Assembly: GCF_904849725.1 (NCBI RefSeq)
Contig: NC_058520.1
Coordinates: 318,939,186-319,003,185 of the forward strand
Length of the DNA: 64,000 nt
Reading direction: 5' to 3'
From: Hordeum vulgare subsp. vulgare
Lineage: Eukaryota; Streptophyta; Magnoliopsida; Poales; Poaceae
Part shown: piece after piece, positions 44,289-56,697 of the stretch
Layout: the number at the start of each line of letters is the position of its first letter
Numbering within the stretch: position 1 is the stretch's first letter
Program-made: the position numbers and the translations under genes
The notes under the pieces: model-generated
The model's input: the letters and a program-made list of their open reading frames with translations, nothing else
Told to the model about the DNA's origin: nothing
Databases searched by the model: none

Positions 44289-45170
44289 GAACTTCCATCC
44301 TTCCAGATCATCGAGGATGGACCCTAGCTTCTTGAACGGCATGAGGTCCTGACATTGCATGCCTATGTAAGTTTGAACGTCAGCTCGCGATATAGGGCCG
44401 TGGTGGAACATCCCCTTCACTTCGAGGACTTCTTTCATGATGATCGTCGCAATGTCCCTCTGGATGTGAAAGAAGTCATCTTTAAGTTTATAATCCGCTC
44501 CACCTTGAGATTCCACCCACTTGCGGATATGATCATCATTTCTGGTTGTCATGTAAAGCTTTTGGTTATCCCTTCTGAACTCCATCATGAGATGGAGGAG
44601 GTAGAATTCATCGTTCGTACTTGATTTCCGGACATTGATGCAACAGAAGTTGGTTTTATGCGAGAAACCCGTCTTGTGATTCCTTTGTTTCCTGATCTAT
44701 ATGTGGTCACCCCTGAAACTGAAGCCTTGGAGAGCATCATCTAGAATATTCATTACGTGGGTGTAGTCCTTCTTCTCGTTGTTTCTGGAAGGGTCGAAAT
44801 ACACGACATGGGAGACTCGCGGGTAAAGAACGATAGGGACGGCGCGGCCGTTGCTGTGGGGAAAAACACCTCAAATTATTCTCCATGTGAGCGAGAAGGA
44901 CTGATTGAAAAAACACCTCAAATTATTCTCCATATGAGCGAGAAGGGTTGTTCGGCACTAACTTTGGATGATAAGGTAGGAGGACAATTTCCTGGTCCTT
45001 GTTATGTACCATGAAGTCTTGGAGGTACTCCCTAGCAGTTCTATGCTCAAAGTCGCCGAGACTCAAGAAAGACTCGTGCATGTAGCATGGATCCGCCACA
45101 CAGATTTGCAAGACTTCTTCTCTCTTCATGACGGAGCTCATATGTAGTGCAAAAAGTTAGACGATTGTAC
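44289..45170 (-). pseudogene. CACTA ORF: Ulp1/C48 peptidase-like region
   Basis: Broken minus frames give ADPCYMHESFLSLGDFEHRT, a YLQDFMVHNKDQEIVLLPYH block, then a VVYFDPSRN-type block near 44800-44820, KTGFSHKTNFCCI near 44655-44695 and MMEFRRDNQKLYMTTRNDD (44588 leftward). Caspar-like CACTA proteins carry a C48 (Ulp1) cysteine-peptidase-like domain with this order. A 47-bp tandem duplication at 44862-44955 lies inside it. It ends at TAG 44289-44291. Catalytic residues cannot be confirmed. Confidence 0.5.
44862..44955. repeat. 47-bp tandem duplication in the C48-like region
   Basis: Two near-identical copies of AAAACACCTCAAATTATTCT plus CCAT(G/A)TGAGCGAGAAGG lie head to tail. 47 is not a multiple of three, so the duplication shifts the reading frame. 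Confidence 0.85.
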
Positions 45171-45361
45171 AATCGAGCCGCATTGTCAGAAACATCTCCA
45201 AGATATGATCAAACTGCAGGAAGACCACCTCCGCAGGCCGTGTGTTGACGTAGCACTCCCCCTCAGGCACGAGCCACGTATGTCGGATATACTGGATCCT
45301 TCGAGGCTAGTAGGATTTTCTCAGTCGACAACACATGGTCGTGCAGTCCCTTGAGATCCCC

Positions 45362-46188
45362 TTATATTGCATCCAGTGGTTTCAGCGGTAGCATCGACTC
45401 GCCCATGACATGGATCATGTCCACCATCTGGCTGCTATGTGCTCTGGCTTGTTTGTATGCACGTGAGCCTGTCTTCCCTGATCTCGTCCTCTCCTTTTTC
45501 TTGGGCTGACCTTCTAGACCCTTCCTTAACCCTTGCCCCAGTGTTGTTTGGATAAGCACTACTGTACGACCCCCTGCATCTTCAGGCGTGTCCTATGAGG
45601 ATTGCATGAAGAGAGACTTCTTGCAATCCCAGCTAGGACATTCCTGCCCGGTCAGATCATCCATATCCTCATTAGCATGCTGATAGCCCGAGTTGTCATA
45701 TGGCTGACTCATCATATCTAAGTCACCTTCACCGGCACCTGTATTGAGGAACTGAAGAGGGTCCTCCTCTATCTCATCATCCATTCTTTGTTCTATGGGA
45801 GAGATTACATCAACCACTATTGGATCCCCTTCATCACATCGTCCGCCACTCTCTCCCGGCACTACATGTGCTGGTAATTGCGTAGGCGGTGTGGTGGTGT
45901 CCATACCTGCTTATTGATGTGTGGTATTGGTGTGCTCTCGGCCGGCACCAGACAAAGAAAATTCTTCGGCCATAGCAGCACCCAACCCTTCCAGCGTCCA
46001 ATCCGCGTCAGGGTCTCGTCGTCCTCTCCGCCTAGCCGTACTGGAGGAGGCAAATCCTCGTGCCCCGATTTCACACTCGACAAGGTAACCTTGAAGTGCC
46101 CACCAGGCATCGGCTGGCCGTGGAATGTGAGTTCCACAGGCTTTGTTATCACCCCCTTTCCCACATCCATCTTTTGGCCTTCGATCAA
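45362..46188 (-). pseudogene. CACTA ORF middle segment
   Basis: Minus frames give KMDVGKGVITKPVELTFHGQ and PGGHFKVTLSSVKSGHEDLP, an acidic stretch (EEDPLQFLNTGAGEGDLDMM) and a basic stretch (LEGQPKKKERTRSGKTGSRA). The order matches the accessory protein of Caspar-like CACTAs between its N-terminal and C48-like parts. Frames change between pieces because of introns or indels. The first part is duplicated at 46537. Confidence 0.55.
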
Positions 46189-47062
46189 GTAGAGTACAGT
46201 TCACGGGGTTTCGTCGGACTACAAATACATGTCTACGGTGTACAACATCCGAAAGGCAACGAAAATGGAATATTCTAGATATATGTTGGTGCGACATGTA
46301 ATTATCGTGAGGTCGTCGAGCTCAGCCAAAGACGAAGGCCCGCCTAGCGCGCCAGAGACTGAGGACGGGCTGTTATGAGCGGGTGCGGGTGCGGGCGTGG
46401 GAGCAGGCCCGATTGCGTGAGCAGGTGATGGTGCGGTGGTGTTGTTCACCGAGTTGCTCCCGACGAAACTGGGCATGGGGAAATCATGTACCGTCTTTTC
46501 TAGATTTTCCTTCGTCAAGTTGATGTGAATGTGTCAAATCCGCGTCAGGGTCTCGTCGTCCTCTCCGCCTAGCCGTACTGGAGGAGGCAAATCCTCGTGC
46601 CCCGATTTCACACTCGACAAGGTAACCTTGAAGTGCCCACCAGGCATCGGCTGGCCGTGGAATGTGAGTTCCACAGGCTTTGTTATCACCCCCTTTCCCA
46701 CATCCATCTTTTGGCCTTCGATCAAGTAGAGTACAGTTCACGGGGTTTCGTCGGACTACAAATACATGTCTACGGTGTACAACATCCGAAAGGCAACGAA
46801 AATGGAATATTCTAGATATATGTTGGTGCGACATGTAATTATCGTGAGGTCGTCGAGCTCAGCCAAAGACGAAGGCCCGCCTAGCGCGCCAGAGACTGAG
46901 GACGGGCTGTTATGAGCGGGTGCGGGTGCGGGCGTGGGAGCAGGCCCGATTGCGTGAGCAGGTGATGGTGCGGTGGTGTTGTTCACCGAGTTGCTCCCGA
47001 CGAAACTGGGCATGGGGAAATCATGTACCGTCTTTTCTAGATTTTCCTTCGTCAAGTTGATG
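46000..47062. repeat. perfect 526-bp tandem duplication with 11-bp filler
   Basis: 46000-46525 and 46537-47062 read identically throughout as far as I can see. They are separated by TGAATGTGTCA (46526-46536), which matches neither flank. The duplicated unit spans part of the CACTA ORF, including the A/P-rich APTPAPAPAH stretch. Identity implies a very recent event, or an assembly error. Confidence 0.92.
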
Positions 47063-48105
47063 ATAGTCGGGATCAAGTTACTAGCAAAATCATTTCTGCA
47101 AGCATGTACAACTACGTCGACTGCCTGCTGTAGCAACTCATTTCTCTCGTCGGCTGCCTTTTTCGCGTCCTCTGCTGTTATTTTCACGAACTCAAGCTTC
47201 ACCTTCTCATTGATGTCCGTCTGACTAAACTTCTTTTTCTGCTTCTTGGCCTCCGGGCCCTCGTTGTAAAACAGCTTCCACGTGGTGCCGTCTCCTGCGC
47301 TGTGCACACGTCCATATTGCGGTCGCTGGCCCAAAGGGAGTCCCTTAAGTTCGTTCAAGGCCCGTTTGAGAGGGGTGTCCCAGTTGGGCCTCATCGGGGA
47401 AGTAGGGATTTCGACTGCAAGTTGGTGTTGCTTCTCCTACAGAAGGAACGTGGACCGTTTATGAATGTGTAGTGGACTTGATTAGAACCTAAATGTAAGG
47501 TGGTAGAAGAATAATTACCAGTACTCTAATCAATTTTCTCATGATCTGGTCCGTGTAAAAAACCTTCTTTTCCTTGTCCCACTTGTAGCGGGCCCTGTTG
47601 AAGTCATGCTCCAATGGGTTGGTGAACTTCGCGAAGGGGTTTGGGAGACCAGCGGGTTCACGTTCCGTGTCCTCTTTATCCCATATGGGCCTTTTGCCAA
47701 GGTAGCCACGGCTTCCGAGGCGATGCTTCCCCGTGTTCCTTTGTTGAAGGCTCTTGAATTTCTCAGACTTAGCCTTCGCTTCCTTGGTAGCGCAAGTGTC
47801 CTTGAACTTTTCGAACTCCTCTTCCGTAAGTGTCAGATTTTCCTCTAGGATCTTGGGCAGAGGTTCCTCGGTCTGAATAGCTCGTTTCACCCTCCCTTTC
47901 CAGGAGGCCAAATCATTGTTGAATATGCCTGGGGCGTGATTGTTAATCTTTTTCATCTTCTTATCATCCCACGGGTGTTTTATGACTTCATCCCAGTCGG
48001 GGAACTTGAATCTCTTGTGCAGCTTCGTCAGGAGCAACTACATCAAATGTTCTTTACCCCTTGTGTCATCATCGTTGATTCTCACGCATTCCCGTAGGAT
48101 GCGTC
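46756..48105 (-). pseudogene. CACTA accessory ORF, N-terminal half (left of the copia insertion)
   Basis: Reading leftward from the insertion: CILRECVRINDDDTRGKEHL, TAG at 48038-48040, then LLLTKLHKRFKFPDWDEVIK, LASWKGRVKRAIQTEEPLPK and YKWDKEKKVFYTDQ. After a likely intron (about 47488-47395) it continues NWDTPLKRALNELKGLPLGQ, TTWKLFYNEGPEAKKQKKKF. This is the plant CACTA/En-Spm accessory (Transposase_24-like) protein. The stop is where Gln is expected. The N-terminus is at 57067. Confidence 0.75.
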
Positions 48106-49916
48106 TGTTGGGGAACGTCGCATGGGAAATAAAAATTTTCCTACGCGCACGAAGACCTATCATGGTGATGTTCATCTACGAGAGGGGATATTCGATCTAC
48201 GTACCCTTGTAGACCGTACAACAGAAGCGTCAGTGAACGCAGTTGATGTAGTGGAACATCCTCACGTCCCTCAATCCGCCCCGCGAACCCTCCCGCGATC
48301 AGTCCCACGATCAAGTGCCAAACGGACGACACCTCCGCGTTCAGCACACGTACAGCTCGACGATGATCTCGGCCTTCTTGATCTAGCAAGAGAGAAGAAG
48401 AGGTAGAAGAGTTCTCCGGCAGCGTGACAACGCTCCGGAGGTTGGTGGTGATCTTATCTCAGCAGGGCTCCGCCCGAGCTCCGCGGAAACGCGATTTAGA
48501 GGTAAAACCGTGGAGATATGTGGTCGGGCTGTCGTGGCAAAGTTGTGTCAAATCAGCCCTAAAACCTCCGTATATATAGGGGGAGGAGGCGGAGCCTTGC
48601 CTTGGGGTCCAAGGACTCCCAAGGGGGTCGGCCGAGCCAAGGGGGGCAACCCTCCCCTTCCAAACCGAGTCCAACTAGGTTTGGAAGGAGGAGTCCTTCC
48701 CCCTTTTCCCACCTCCTCTCTTTTTTTTTCTCTTTGATTTTCTTCCTATGGCGCATAGGGCCTTCTTGGGCTGTCCCACCAGCCCACTAAGGGCTGGGCG
48801 CCACCCCCAAGGCCTATGGGCTTCCTCGAGGTGGGTTGCCCCCCCGGTGAACACCCGGAACCCATTCGTCATTCCCGGTACATTCCCGGTAACTCCGAAA
48901 ACCTTCCGGTAATCAAATGAGGTCATCCTATATATCAATCTTCGTTTCTGGACCATTCCGGAAACCCTCGTGACGTCCGTGATCTCATCTAGGACTCCGA
49001 ACAACATTCGGTAACCAACCATATAACTCAAATACGCATAAAACAACGTCGAACCTTAAGTGTGCAGACCCTGCGGGTTCGAGAACTATGTAGACATGAC
49101 CCGAGTGACTCCTCGGTCAATATCCAATAGCGGGACCTGGATGCCCATATTGGATCCTACATATTCTACGAAGATCTTATTGTTTGAACCTCAGTGCCAA
49201 GGATTCATATAATCCCGTATGTCATTCCCTTTGTCCTTCGGTATGTTACTTGCCCGAGATCCGATCGTCAATATCCGCATACCTATTTCAATCTCATTTA
49301 CCGACAAGTCTCTTTACTCGTTCCGTAATACAAGATCCCGCAACTTACACTAAGTCACGTTGCTTGCAAGGCTTGTGTGTGATGTTGTATTACCGAGTGG
49401 GCCCCGAGATACCTCTCCGTCACACGGAGTGACAAATCCCAGTCTCGAGCCATACGAACTCAACGAACACCTTCGGATATACCTGTAGAGCATCTTTATA
49501 GTCACCCAGTTACGTTGCGACGTTTGATACACACAAAGCATTCCTCCGGTGTCAGTGAGTTATATGATCTCATGGTCATAGGAACAAATACTTGACACGC
49601 AGAAAACAATAGCAACAAAATGACATGATCAACATGCTACGTCTATTAGTTTGGGTCTAGTCCATCACATGATTCTCCTAATGATGTGATCCCGTTATCA
49701 AGTAACAACACTTGCCTATGGCCAGGAAACCTTGACCATCTTTGATCAACGAGCTAGTCAACTAGAGGCTTACTAGGGATAGTGTTTTGTCTATGTATCC
49801 ACACAAGTATTGTGTTTCCAATCAATACAATTATAGCATGTATAATAAACGATTATCATGAACAAAGAAATATAATAATAACTAGTTATTATTGCCTCTA
49901 GGGCATATTTCCAACA
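48106..49916 (-). repeat. 3' LTR of Angela-like element
   Basis: 1811 bp, reading TGTTGGAAATATGCC at 49916 leftward to CCCCAACA at 48106. A TATATATA box is near 48572-48580 (minus CCTATATATACGGAGG). Confidence 0.9.
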
Positions 49917-49932
49917 GTCTCCCACTTGCAAT
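49917..49932 (-). promoter_or_regulatory. polypurine tract of Angela-like element
   Basis: The minus strand reads ATTGCAAGTGGGAGAC directly before the 3' LTR. This is the standard plus-strand primer of the Angela/BARE group. Confidence 0.8.
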
Positions 49933-50219
49933 AGAGTCAATAATCTTGTTCACATCACTATGTGATTTCAACGAATCCAACACCCATATAGTTCTGGGGT
50001 CTGATCACGTCTTGCTCGTGAGAGAGGTTTTAGTCAACGGTTCTGGAACTTTCAGATCCGTGCGTTCTTTACAAAACTTTATGTCATCTTATAGATGCTG
50101 CTACTACGTGCTATTCGGAAATGCTCCAAATATCTACTCTACTATACGAATCCGTTTCACTACTCATAGTTATTCGGATTAGTGTCAAAGCTTGCATCGA
50201 CGTAACCCTTTACGATGAA

Positions 50220-51740
50220 CTCTTTAACCACCTCCATAATCGAGAAAAATTCCTTAGTCTATTTAGTTACTAAGGATAACTTTGTCCGCTGATCAGTGAT
50301 TCAATCCTGGATCACTCTGTGTACCTCTTAACAGACTTGCTGCAAGGCACACATCAGGTGCGGTACTCAGCATGGCATACTTTAGAGTCTACGGCTAAGG
50401 CATAGAAGACGACCTTCATCTATTCTCTTTATTCTGCCGTGGTCGGGTTTTGAGTCTTACTCAAATTCACACCTTATAACGCAACCAAGAACTCCTTCTT
50501 TGCTGATCCATTTTGAACTTCTTCAAAAACTTGTCAAGGCATGCGTCTTGTTGAAACTTGTATTAAGCGCTTTCGATCTATCTCCATAGATCTTTGATGC
50601 TCAACGTTCAAGTAGCTCAATCCAGGTATTCCTTTGAAAACTCCTTTCAAAAAACCTTGTATGCTTTACATAAATTCTACATTACTTCTGATCCACAATA
50701 TGTCAACCACATATACTTATCAGAAATTGTATAGTGCTCCCACTCACTTCTTTGGAAATACAAGTTTCTCATAAACCTTGTACAAACCCAAAATCTTTGA
50801 TCATCTCATCAAAGTGTATATTCCAACTCCGAGATGCTTGCACCAGTCCATTGAAGGATCACTGGAGCTTGCATACTTGCTAGTATCTTTCGGATCGACA
50901 AAACCTCCTGGTTGTATCACATACAATGTTCGCTCAAGGAGACCATCGAGGAAACATGTTTTGACATCCTACATGCAATATTTCATAAATAATGCAGCAA
51001 CTCCTAACATAATTCTAACAGACTTTCAACATCGCTACGAGTGAGAAAGTCTCATCATAGTCAACTGTTTGATCTTGTCGGAAACATCTTTGCGACAAGT
51101 CGAGCTTTTCTTAATAGTGACTTATCACCATCATTGTCTGTCTTCCTTTTAAAGATCCATCTTTACTCAATAGTCTTATGACCATCAAGTAGTTCTTCCA
51201 AAGTCCACACTTTGTGTTTCATACATGGATCCTCTCTCGGATTTCATGGCTTCCAGCCATTTGTCGGAATCCGGGCCCACCATTGCTTCTCCATTACTCG
51301 TAGGTTCATTGTTGTCCAACAACATGACCTCCAAGACAGGGTTACCATACCACTCTGCAGTAGTACGCGACCTTGTCAACCCACGAGGTTTGTAGTAGCT
51401 TGATCCGATGCTCGATGATCACCATCATTAGCTTTCACTTCAATTGGTGTAGGCGCCGCAGGAACAACTTCCTGCGCCCTGCTACACACTGGTCGAAGTG
51501 ATGGTTCAATAACCTCATCAAGTTCTACCACCCTCCCACTCAATTCTTTCGAGAGAAACCTTTCCTCGAGAAAGGATCCGTTTCTAGAAACAAACACTTT
51601 GCTTTTGGATCTGAGATAGGAGATGTACCCAACTGTTTTGGATATCCTATGAAGATGCATTTATCCGCTTTGGGTTCGAGCTTATCAGACTGAAACTTTT
51701 TCACATAAGTGTCGAAGCCCCAAACTTTCAAGAAACGACA
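50220..51740 (-). pseudogene. RT/RNase H region of Angela-like element
   Basis: Minus frames give DKCIFIGYPKQLGTSPIS at the integrase end, then a hinge with VVELDEVIEPSLRPV. WYGNPVLEVMLLDNNEPTSN and VGPDSDKWLEAMKSERGSMY start RT, RWIFKRKTDNDG follows, and AMLSTAPDVCLA marks the RNase H side. Many stops. The YVDD motif is not recognisable. Confidence 0.65.
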
Positions 51741-52400
51741 GTTTAGATTTCTCTAAACCTCAGTCTATACTGTGTCATCTCAACGGAAATACGTGGTGCC
51801 CCTTTTAAAGTGAATGCGGTTGTCTCTAATGCTTAACCCATAAACGATAGTGGTAATTCGATAAGAGACATCATAACATGCACCATACCAAATAGTGCAT
51901 GGCTATGACGTTCACCCACATCATCACACTATGATGTTCCAGGTGGCATGAACTGCGAAACAATTTCCACATTGTCTTAACTGCGTACCAAAACTCGTAA
52001 CTCAGATATTCATTTCTATGATCATATCGTAGACAGTTTATTCTCTTGTTATGACGAATTTCACTCCCGAAACAGAATTGATCCTTTCAATATTTCAGAC
52101 TTGTGATTCATTAAGTAAATACTCTTGTATCTGCTCAAATCGTCATTGAAGTAAGAACATAATGATATCCACTTCGTGCCTCAGCACCCATTGGACCGCA
52201 TACATCAAAATGTATCACTTCCAACAAGTTACTATCTTGTTTCATCTCAATGAAAACAAGGCCTTTGCTCATGTGGTATGATTTGCATGTCACTAGTGAT
52301 TCAAAATCAAGTGAGTATAAAGATCCATCAGCATGGAGCCTCTTCACACAATTTATACCAACATGACTCAAGCGGCAGTGCCACAAGTAAGTGGTACTAT
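51741..52400 (-). pseudogene. integrase region of Angela-like element
   Basis: LWHCRLSHVGINCVKRLHAD (52386 leftward) is the pre-integrase H-H part. EVIHFDVCGPMGAEARSGYH has the first catalytic Asp (HFDVCGP). The second Asp and Glu blocks are lost in frameshifts. Confidence 0.65.
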
Positions 52401-54881
52401 CATCATTACCTCATATCTTTTGGCACCAATATCATGAACATGTGTAACACTACAATCGAGATTCAATAAACCATTGAAGGTGATTATTGAAGCAAATAGA
52501 GTAACCATTATTCTCTTTAAATGAATAATCGTATTGCAATAAACACGATCCAATCATGTCCATGCTTAACGCAAGCACCAAATAACAATTATTTCGGTTT
52601 AACACCAATCCCGATGGTAGAGGGAGCGTGCGACGATTGATCATATCAACCTTGGAAACACTTCCAACACGTATCGTCACCTCGCCTTTAGCTAGTCTCC
52701 GTTTATGTCGTAGCTTTCATTTCGTGTTACTAATCACTTAGCAACCGAACCGGTATCCAATACCCTCATGCTACTAGGAGTACTAGTAAAGTACACATCA
52801 TGTATATCAAATATACTTCTTTAGACTTTTGCCAGCCTACTTATCTACCAAGTATCTAGAGTTGCTCCGCCTTAGTGACTGTTCCCCTCATTACAGAAGC
52901 ACTTAGTCTCAGGTTTGGGTTTAATCTTGGGTCTCTTCATCAGTGCAGCAACTGTTTTGCCGTTTCACGAAGTATCCCTTCTAGCCCTTGCCTTTCTCGA
53001 AACTTAGTGGTTTTACAAACCATCAACTATTGATACTCCTTCTTGATTTCTACTTTCGCAGTCTCAAACATCGCGAGTCACTCAAAGATCATTGTATCTA
53101 TCCTTGATATGTTATAGTTCATCATGAAGCTCTCACAGCTTGGTGGCAGTGACTTTGGAGAACTATCACTATCTCATCTGGAACATTAACTCCCACTTGA
53201 TTCAAGCGATTGTCGTACTCAGACAATCTGAGCACACGCTCAACGATTGAGCTTTTCTCTTTTACTTTGTGGACAAAGAATATTTTTGAAGGTCTCGTAC
53301 CTCTTAACAAGGGCACGATCATGAAATCACAATTTCATCTCTTTAGAACATCACTTATGTTCCGTGACGTTTCAAAACGTCTTCGGCGCCTTGCTTCTAA
53401 GCCATTAAGTATTTTGCACTGAACTATCGTGTAGTCATCAGAAACGTGTATGTCAGATCTTCATAGCATCCAGAGACGATGCTCGAGGTGCAGCACACTG
53501 AGTGGTGCATTAAGGAAATAAGCCTTTTGCGCAGCAACGAGGACAATCCTCTGCAAAGTTTGCTACTTTCAACTTTCAACTAAATTTTCTCTAGGATCAT
53601 ATAAAAAGAGTAGAGCTATAGCGCAAGCAACATCGTAATTCGTAAAGACCATTAGACTATGTTCATGACAATTAGTTCAATTAATCATATTACTTAAGAA
53701 CTCCCACTCAAAAAGTACATCTCTCTAGTCATTTGAGTGGTACATGATCCAAATCCACTATCTCAAGTCCGATCATCACGTGAGTCGAGAATAGTTTCAG
53801 TGGTAAGCATCTCTATGCTAATCATATCAACTATACGATTCATGCTCGACCTTTCGGTCTCATGTGTTCCGAGGCCATGTCTGCACATGCTAGGCTCGTC
53901 AAGCTTAACCCGAGTGTTTCGCGTGTGCAACTGTTTTGCACCCGTTGTATGTGAACGTTGAGTCTATCACACCCGATCATCACGTGGTGTCTCGAAACGA
54001 AGGACTGTCGCAACGGTGCATAGTCGGGGGAACACAATTTCGTCTTGAAATTTTAGTGAGAGATCAGCTCATAATGCTACCATCGTTCTAAGCAAGATAA
54101 GGTGCATAAAGGATTAACATCACATGCAATTCACAAGTGACATGATATGGCCATCATCATGTGCTTCTTGATCTCCATCACCAAAGCACCGACACGATCT
54201 TCTTGTCACCGGCGTCACACCATGATCTCCATCATCATGATCTCCATCAACGTGTTGCCATCGGGGTTGTTGTGCTACTCATGCTATTACTACTAAAGCT
54301 ACGTCCTAGCAATATAGTAAACGCATCTGCAAGCACAAACGTTAGTTTAAAGACAACCCTATGGCTCCTGCCGGTTGCCGTACCATCGACGTGCAATTCG
54401 ATATTAACTATTACAACATGATCATCTCATACATCCAATATATCACATCACATCATTGGCCATATCACATCACAAGCATACCCCGCAAAAACAAGTTAGA
54501 CGTCCTCTAATTGTTGTTGCATGTTTTACGTGGTGACCATGGGTATCTAGTAGGATCGCATCTTACTTACGCAAACACCACAACGGAGATATATGAATTG
54601 CTATTTAGCCTCATCCAGGACCTCCTCGGTCAAATCTGATTCAACTAAAGTTGGAGAAACTGACACTTGCCAGTAATCTTTGAGCAACGGGGTTACTCGT
54701 AGCGATGAAACCAGTCTCTCGTAAGTGTACCAGTAATGTCGGTCCAAGCCGCTTCAATCCAACAATACCGCGGAATCAAGAAAAGACTAAGGAGGGCAGT
54801 AAAACACACATCACAGCCCACAAAAACTTTTGTGTTCTACTCGAGAAGACATCTACGCATGAACCTAGCTCATGATGCCAC
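52401..54881 (-). pseudogene. gag-protease region of Angela-like element
   Basis: Credible pieces are NRLNQVGVNVPDEIVIVLQS near 53150-53230 (gag) and LPLPSGLVLNRNNCYLVLAL (52650 leftward, protease end), then YSFKENNGYSICFNNHLQWF. Between 53.3 and 54.8 kb almost no reading is recognisable. Confidence 0.55.
54868..54881 (-). promoter_or_regulatory. primer-binding site of Angela-like element
   Basis: The minus strand reads GTGGCATCATGAGC directly after the 5' LTR end. It is close to the Met-tRNA type TGGTATCAGAGC, with changes. Confidence 0.65.
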
Positions 54882-56692
54882 TGTTGGGGAACGTCGCATG
54901 GGAAACAAAAATTTTACTACGCGCACGAAGACCTATCATGGTGATGTCCATCTACGAGAGGGGATATTCGATCTACGTACCCTTGTAGACCGTACAGAAG
55001 AAGCGTTAGTGAACGCGGTTGATGTAGTTTGAATGTCCTCACGTCCCTCGATCCGCCCCGTGAACCGTCCCGCGATCAGTCCCACGATCTAGTGCCGAAC
55101 GGACGACACCTCCGCGTTCAGCACACGTTCAACTCGACCATGATCTCGGCCTTCTTGATCCAGCAAGAGAGATGGAGAGGTAGAAGAGTTCTCCGGCAGC
55201 GTGACGGCGCTCCGTAGGTTGGTGGTGATCTTATCTCAGCAGGGCTCAGCCCGAGCTCCGCAGAAACGCGATCTAGAGGTAAAACCGTGGAGATATGTGG
55301 TCGGGCTGCCGTGGCAAAGTTGTGTCAAATCAGCCCTAAAACCTCCGTATATATAGGGGGAGGAGGAGGAGCCTTGCCTTGGGGTCCAAGGACTTCCAAG
55401 GGGGTTGGCCGAGCCAAGGGGGGCAACCCTCCCCTTCCAAACCGAGTCCAACTAGGTTTGGAAGGAGGAGTCCTTCCCGCTTTTCCCACCTCCTCTTTTT
55501 TTTTCTCTTTGATTTCGTTCCTATGGCGCATAGGGCCTTCTTGGGCTGTCCCACCAGCCCACTAAGGGCTGGTGCGCCACCCCCAAGAAAGATGGGCTTC
55601 CCCGGGGTGGGTTGCCCCCCCGGTGAACACCCGGAACCCATTCGTCATTCCCGGTACATTCCCGGTAACTCCGAAAACCTTCCGGTAACCAAATGAGGTC
55701 ATCCTATATATCAATCTTCGTTTTCGGACCATTCCGCAAACCCTCGTGACGTCCGTGATCTCATCTAGGACTCCGAACAACATTCGGTAACCAACCATAT
55801 AACTCAAATACGCATAAAACAACGTCGAACCTTAAGTGTGCAGACCCTGCGGGTTCGAGAACTATGTAGACATGACCCGAGTGACTCCTCGGTCAATATC
55901 CAATAGCGGGACCTGGATGCCCATATTGGATCCTACATATTCTACGAAGATCTTATCGTTTGAACCTCAGTGCCAAGGATTCATATAATCCCGTATGTCA
56001 TTCCCTTTGTCCTTCGGTATGTTACTTGCCCGAGATTCGATCGTCAGTATCCGCATACCTATTCTAATCTCATTTACCGGTAAGTCTCTTTACTCGTTTC
56101 GTAATACAAGATCCCGCAACTTACACTAAGTCACATTGCTTGCAAGGCTTGTGTGTGATGTTGTATTACCGAGTAGGCCCCGAGATACCTCTCCGTCACA
56201 CGGAGTGAGAAATCCCAGTCTCGATCCATACTAACTCAACGAACACCTTCGGATATACCTGTAGAGCATCTTTATAGTCACCCAGTTACGTTGCGACGTT
56301 TGATACACATAAAGCATTCCTCCGGTGTCAGTGAGCTATATGATCTCATGGTCATAGGAACAAATACTTGACACGCAGAAATCAGTAGCAACAAAATGAC
56401 ACGATCAACATGCTACGTCTATTAGTTTGGGTCTAGTCCATCACATGATTCTCCTAATGATGTGACCCCGTTATCAAGTAACAACACTTGCCTATGGCCA
56501 GGAAACCTTGACCATCTTTGATCAACGAGCTAGTCAACTAGAGGCTTACTAGGGACAGTGTTTTGTCTATGTATCTACACAAGTATTGTGTTTCCAATCA
56601 ATACAATTATAGCATGGATACTAAACGATTATCATGAACAAAGAAATATAATAATAACTAATTATTATTGCCTCTAGGGCATATTTCCAACA
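54882..56692 (-). repeat. 5' LTR of Angela-like element
   Basis: 1811 bp, equal in length to its partner, reading from 56692 leftward. The TATATATA box near 55348-55356 is conserved. Confidence 0.9.
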
Positions 56693-56697
56693 GCATC

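Larger units (their letters stand above)
48106..56692 (-). mobile_element. full-length Angela/BARE/WIS-like Ty1/copia element
   Basis: Two 1811-bp LTRs bound 8587 bp on the minus strand: 5' LTR 54882-56692, 3' LTR 48106-49916. LTR ends are TGTTGGAAATATGCCCTAG and GTTCCCCAACA. Flanks GCGTC (48101-48105) and GCATC (56693-56697) are a 4/5 target duplication within the CACTA ORF. Primer site (GTGGCATCATGAGC, minus) and purine tract (CAAGTGGGAGAC) are both present. The LTRs differ by several per cent, with differences densest in the first 450 bp at the U5 end. Internal coding is heavily broken. Confidence 0.92.

Noticed and set aside
46000..47062. Two paralogous genes in tandem
   Set aside because: The repeat is a 526-bp internal segment of one CACTA ORF, not two genes.
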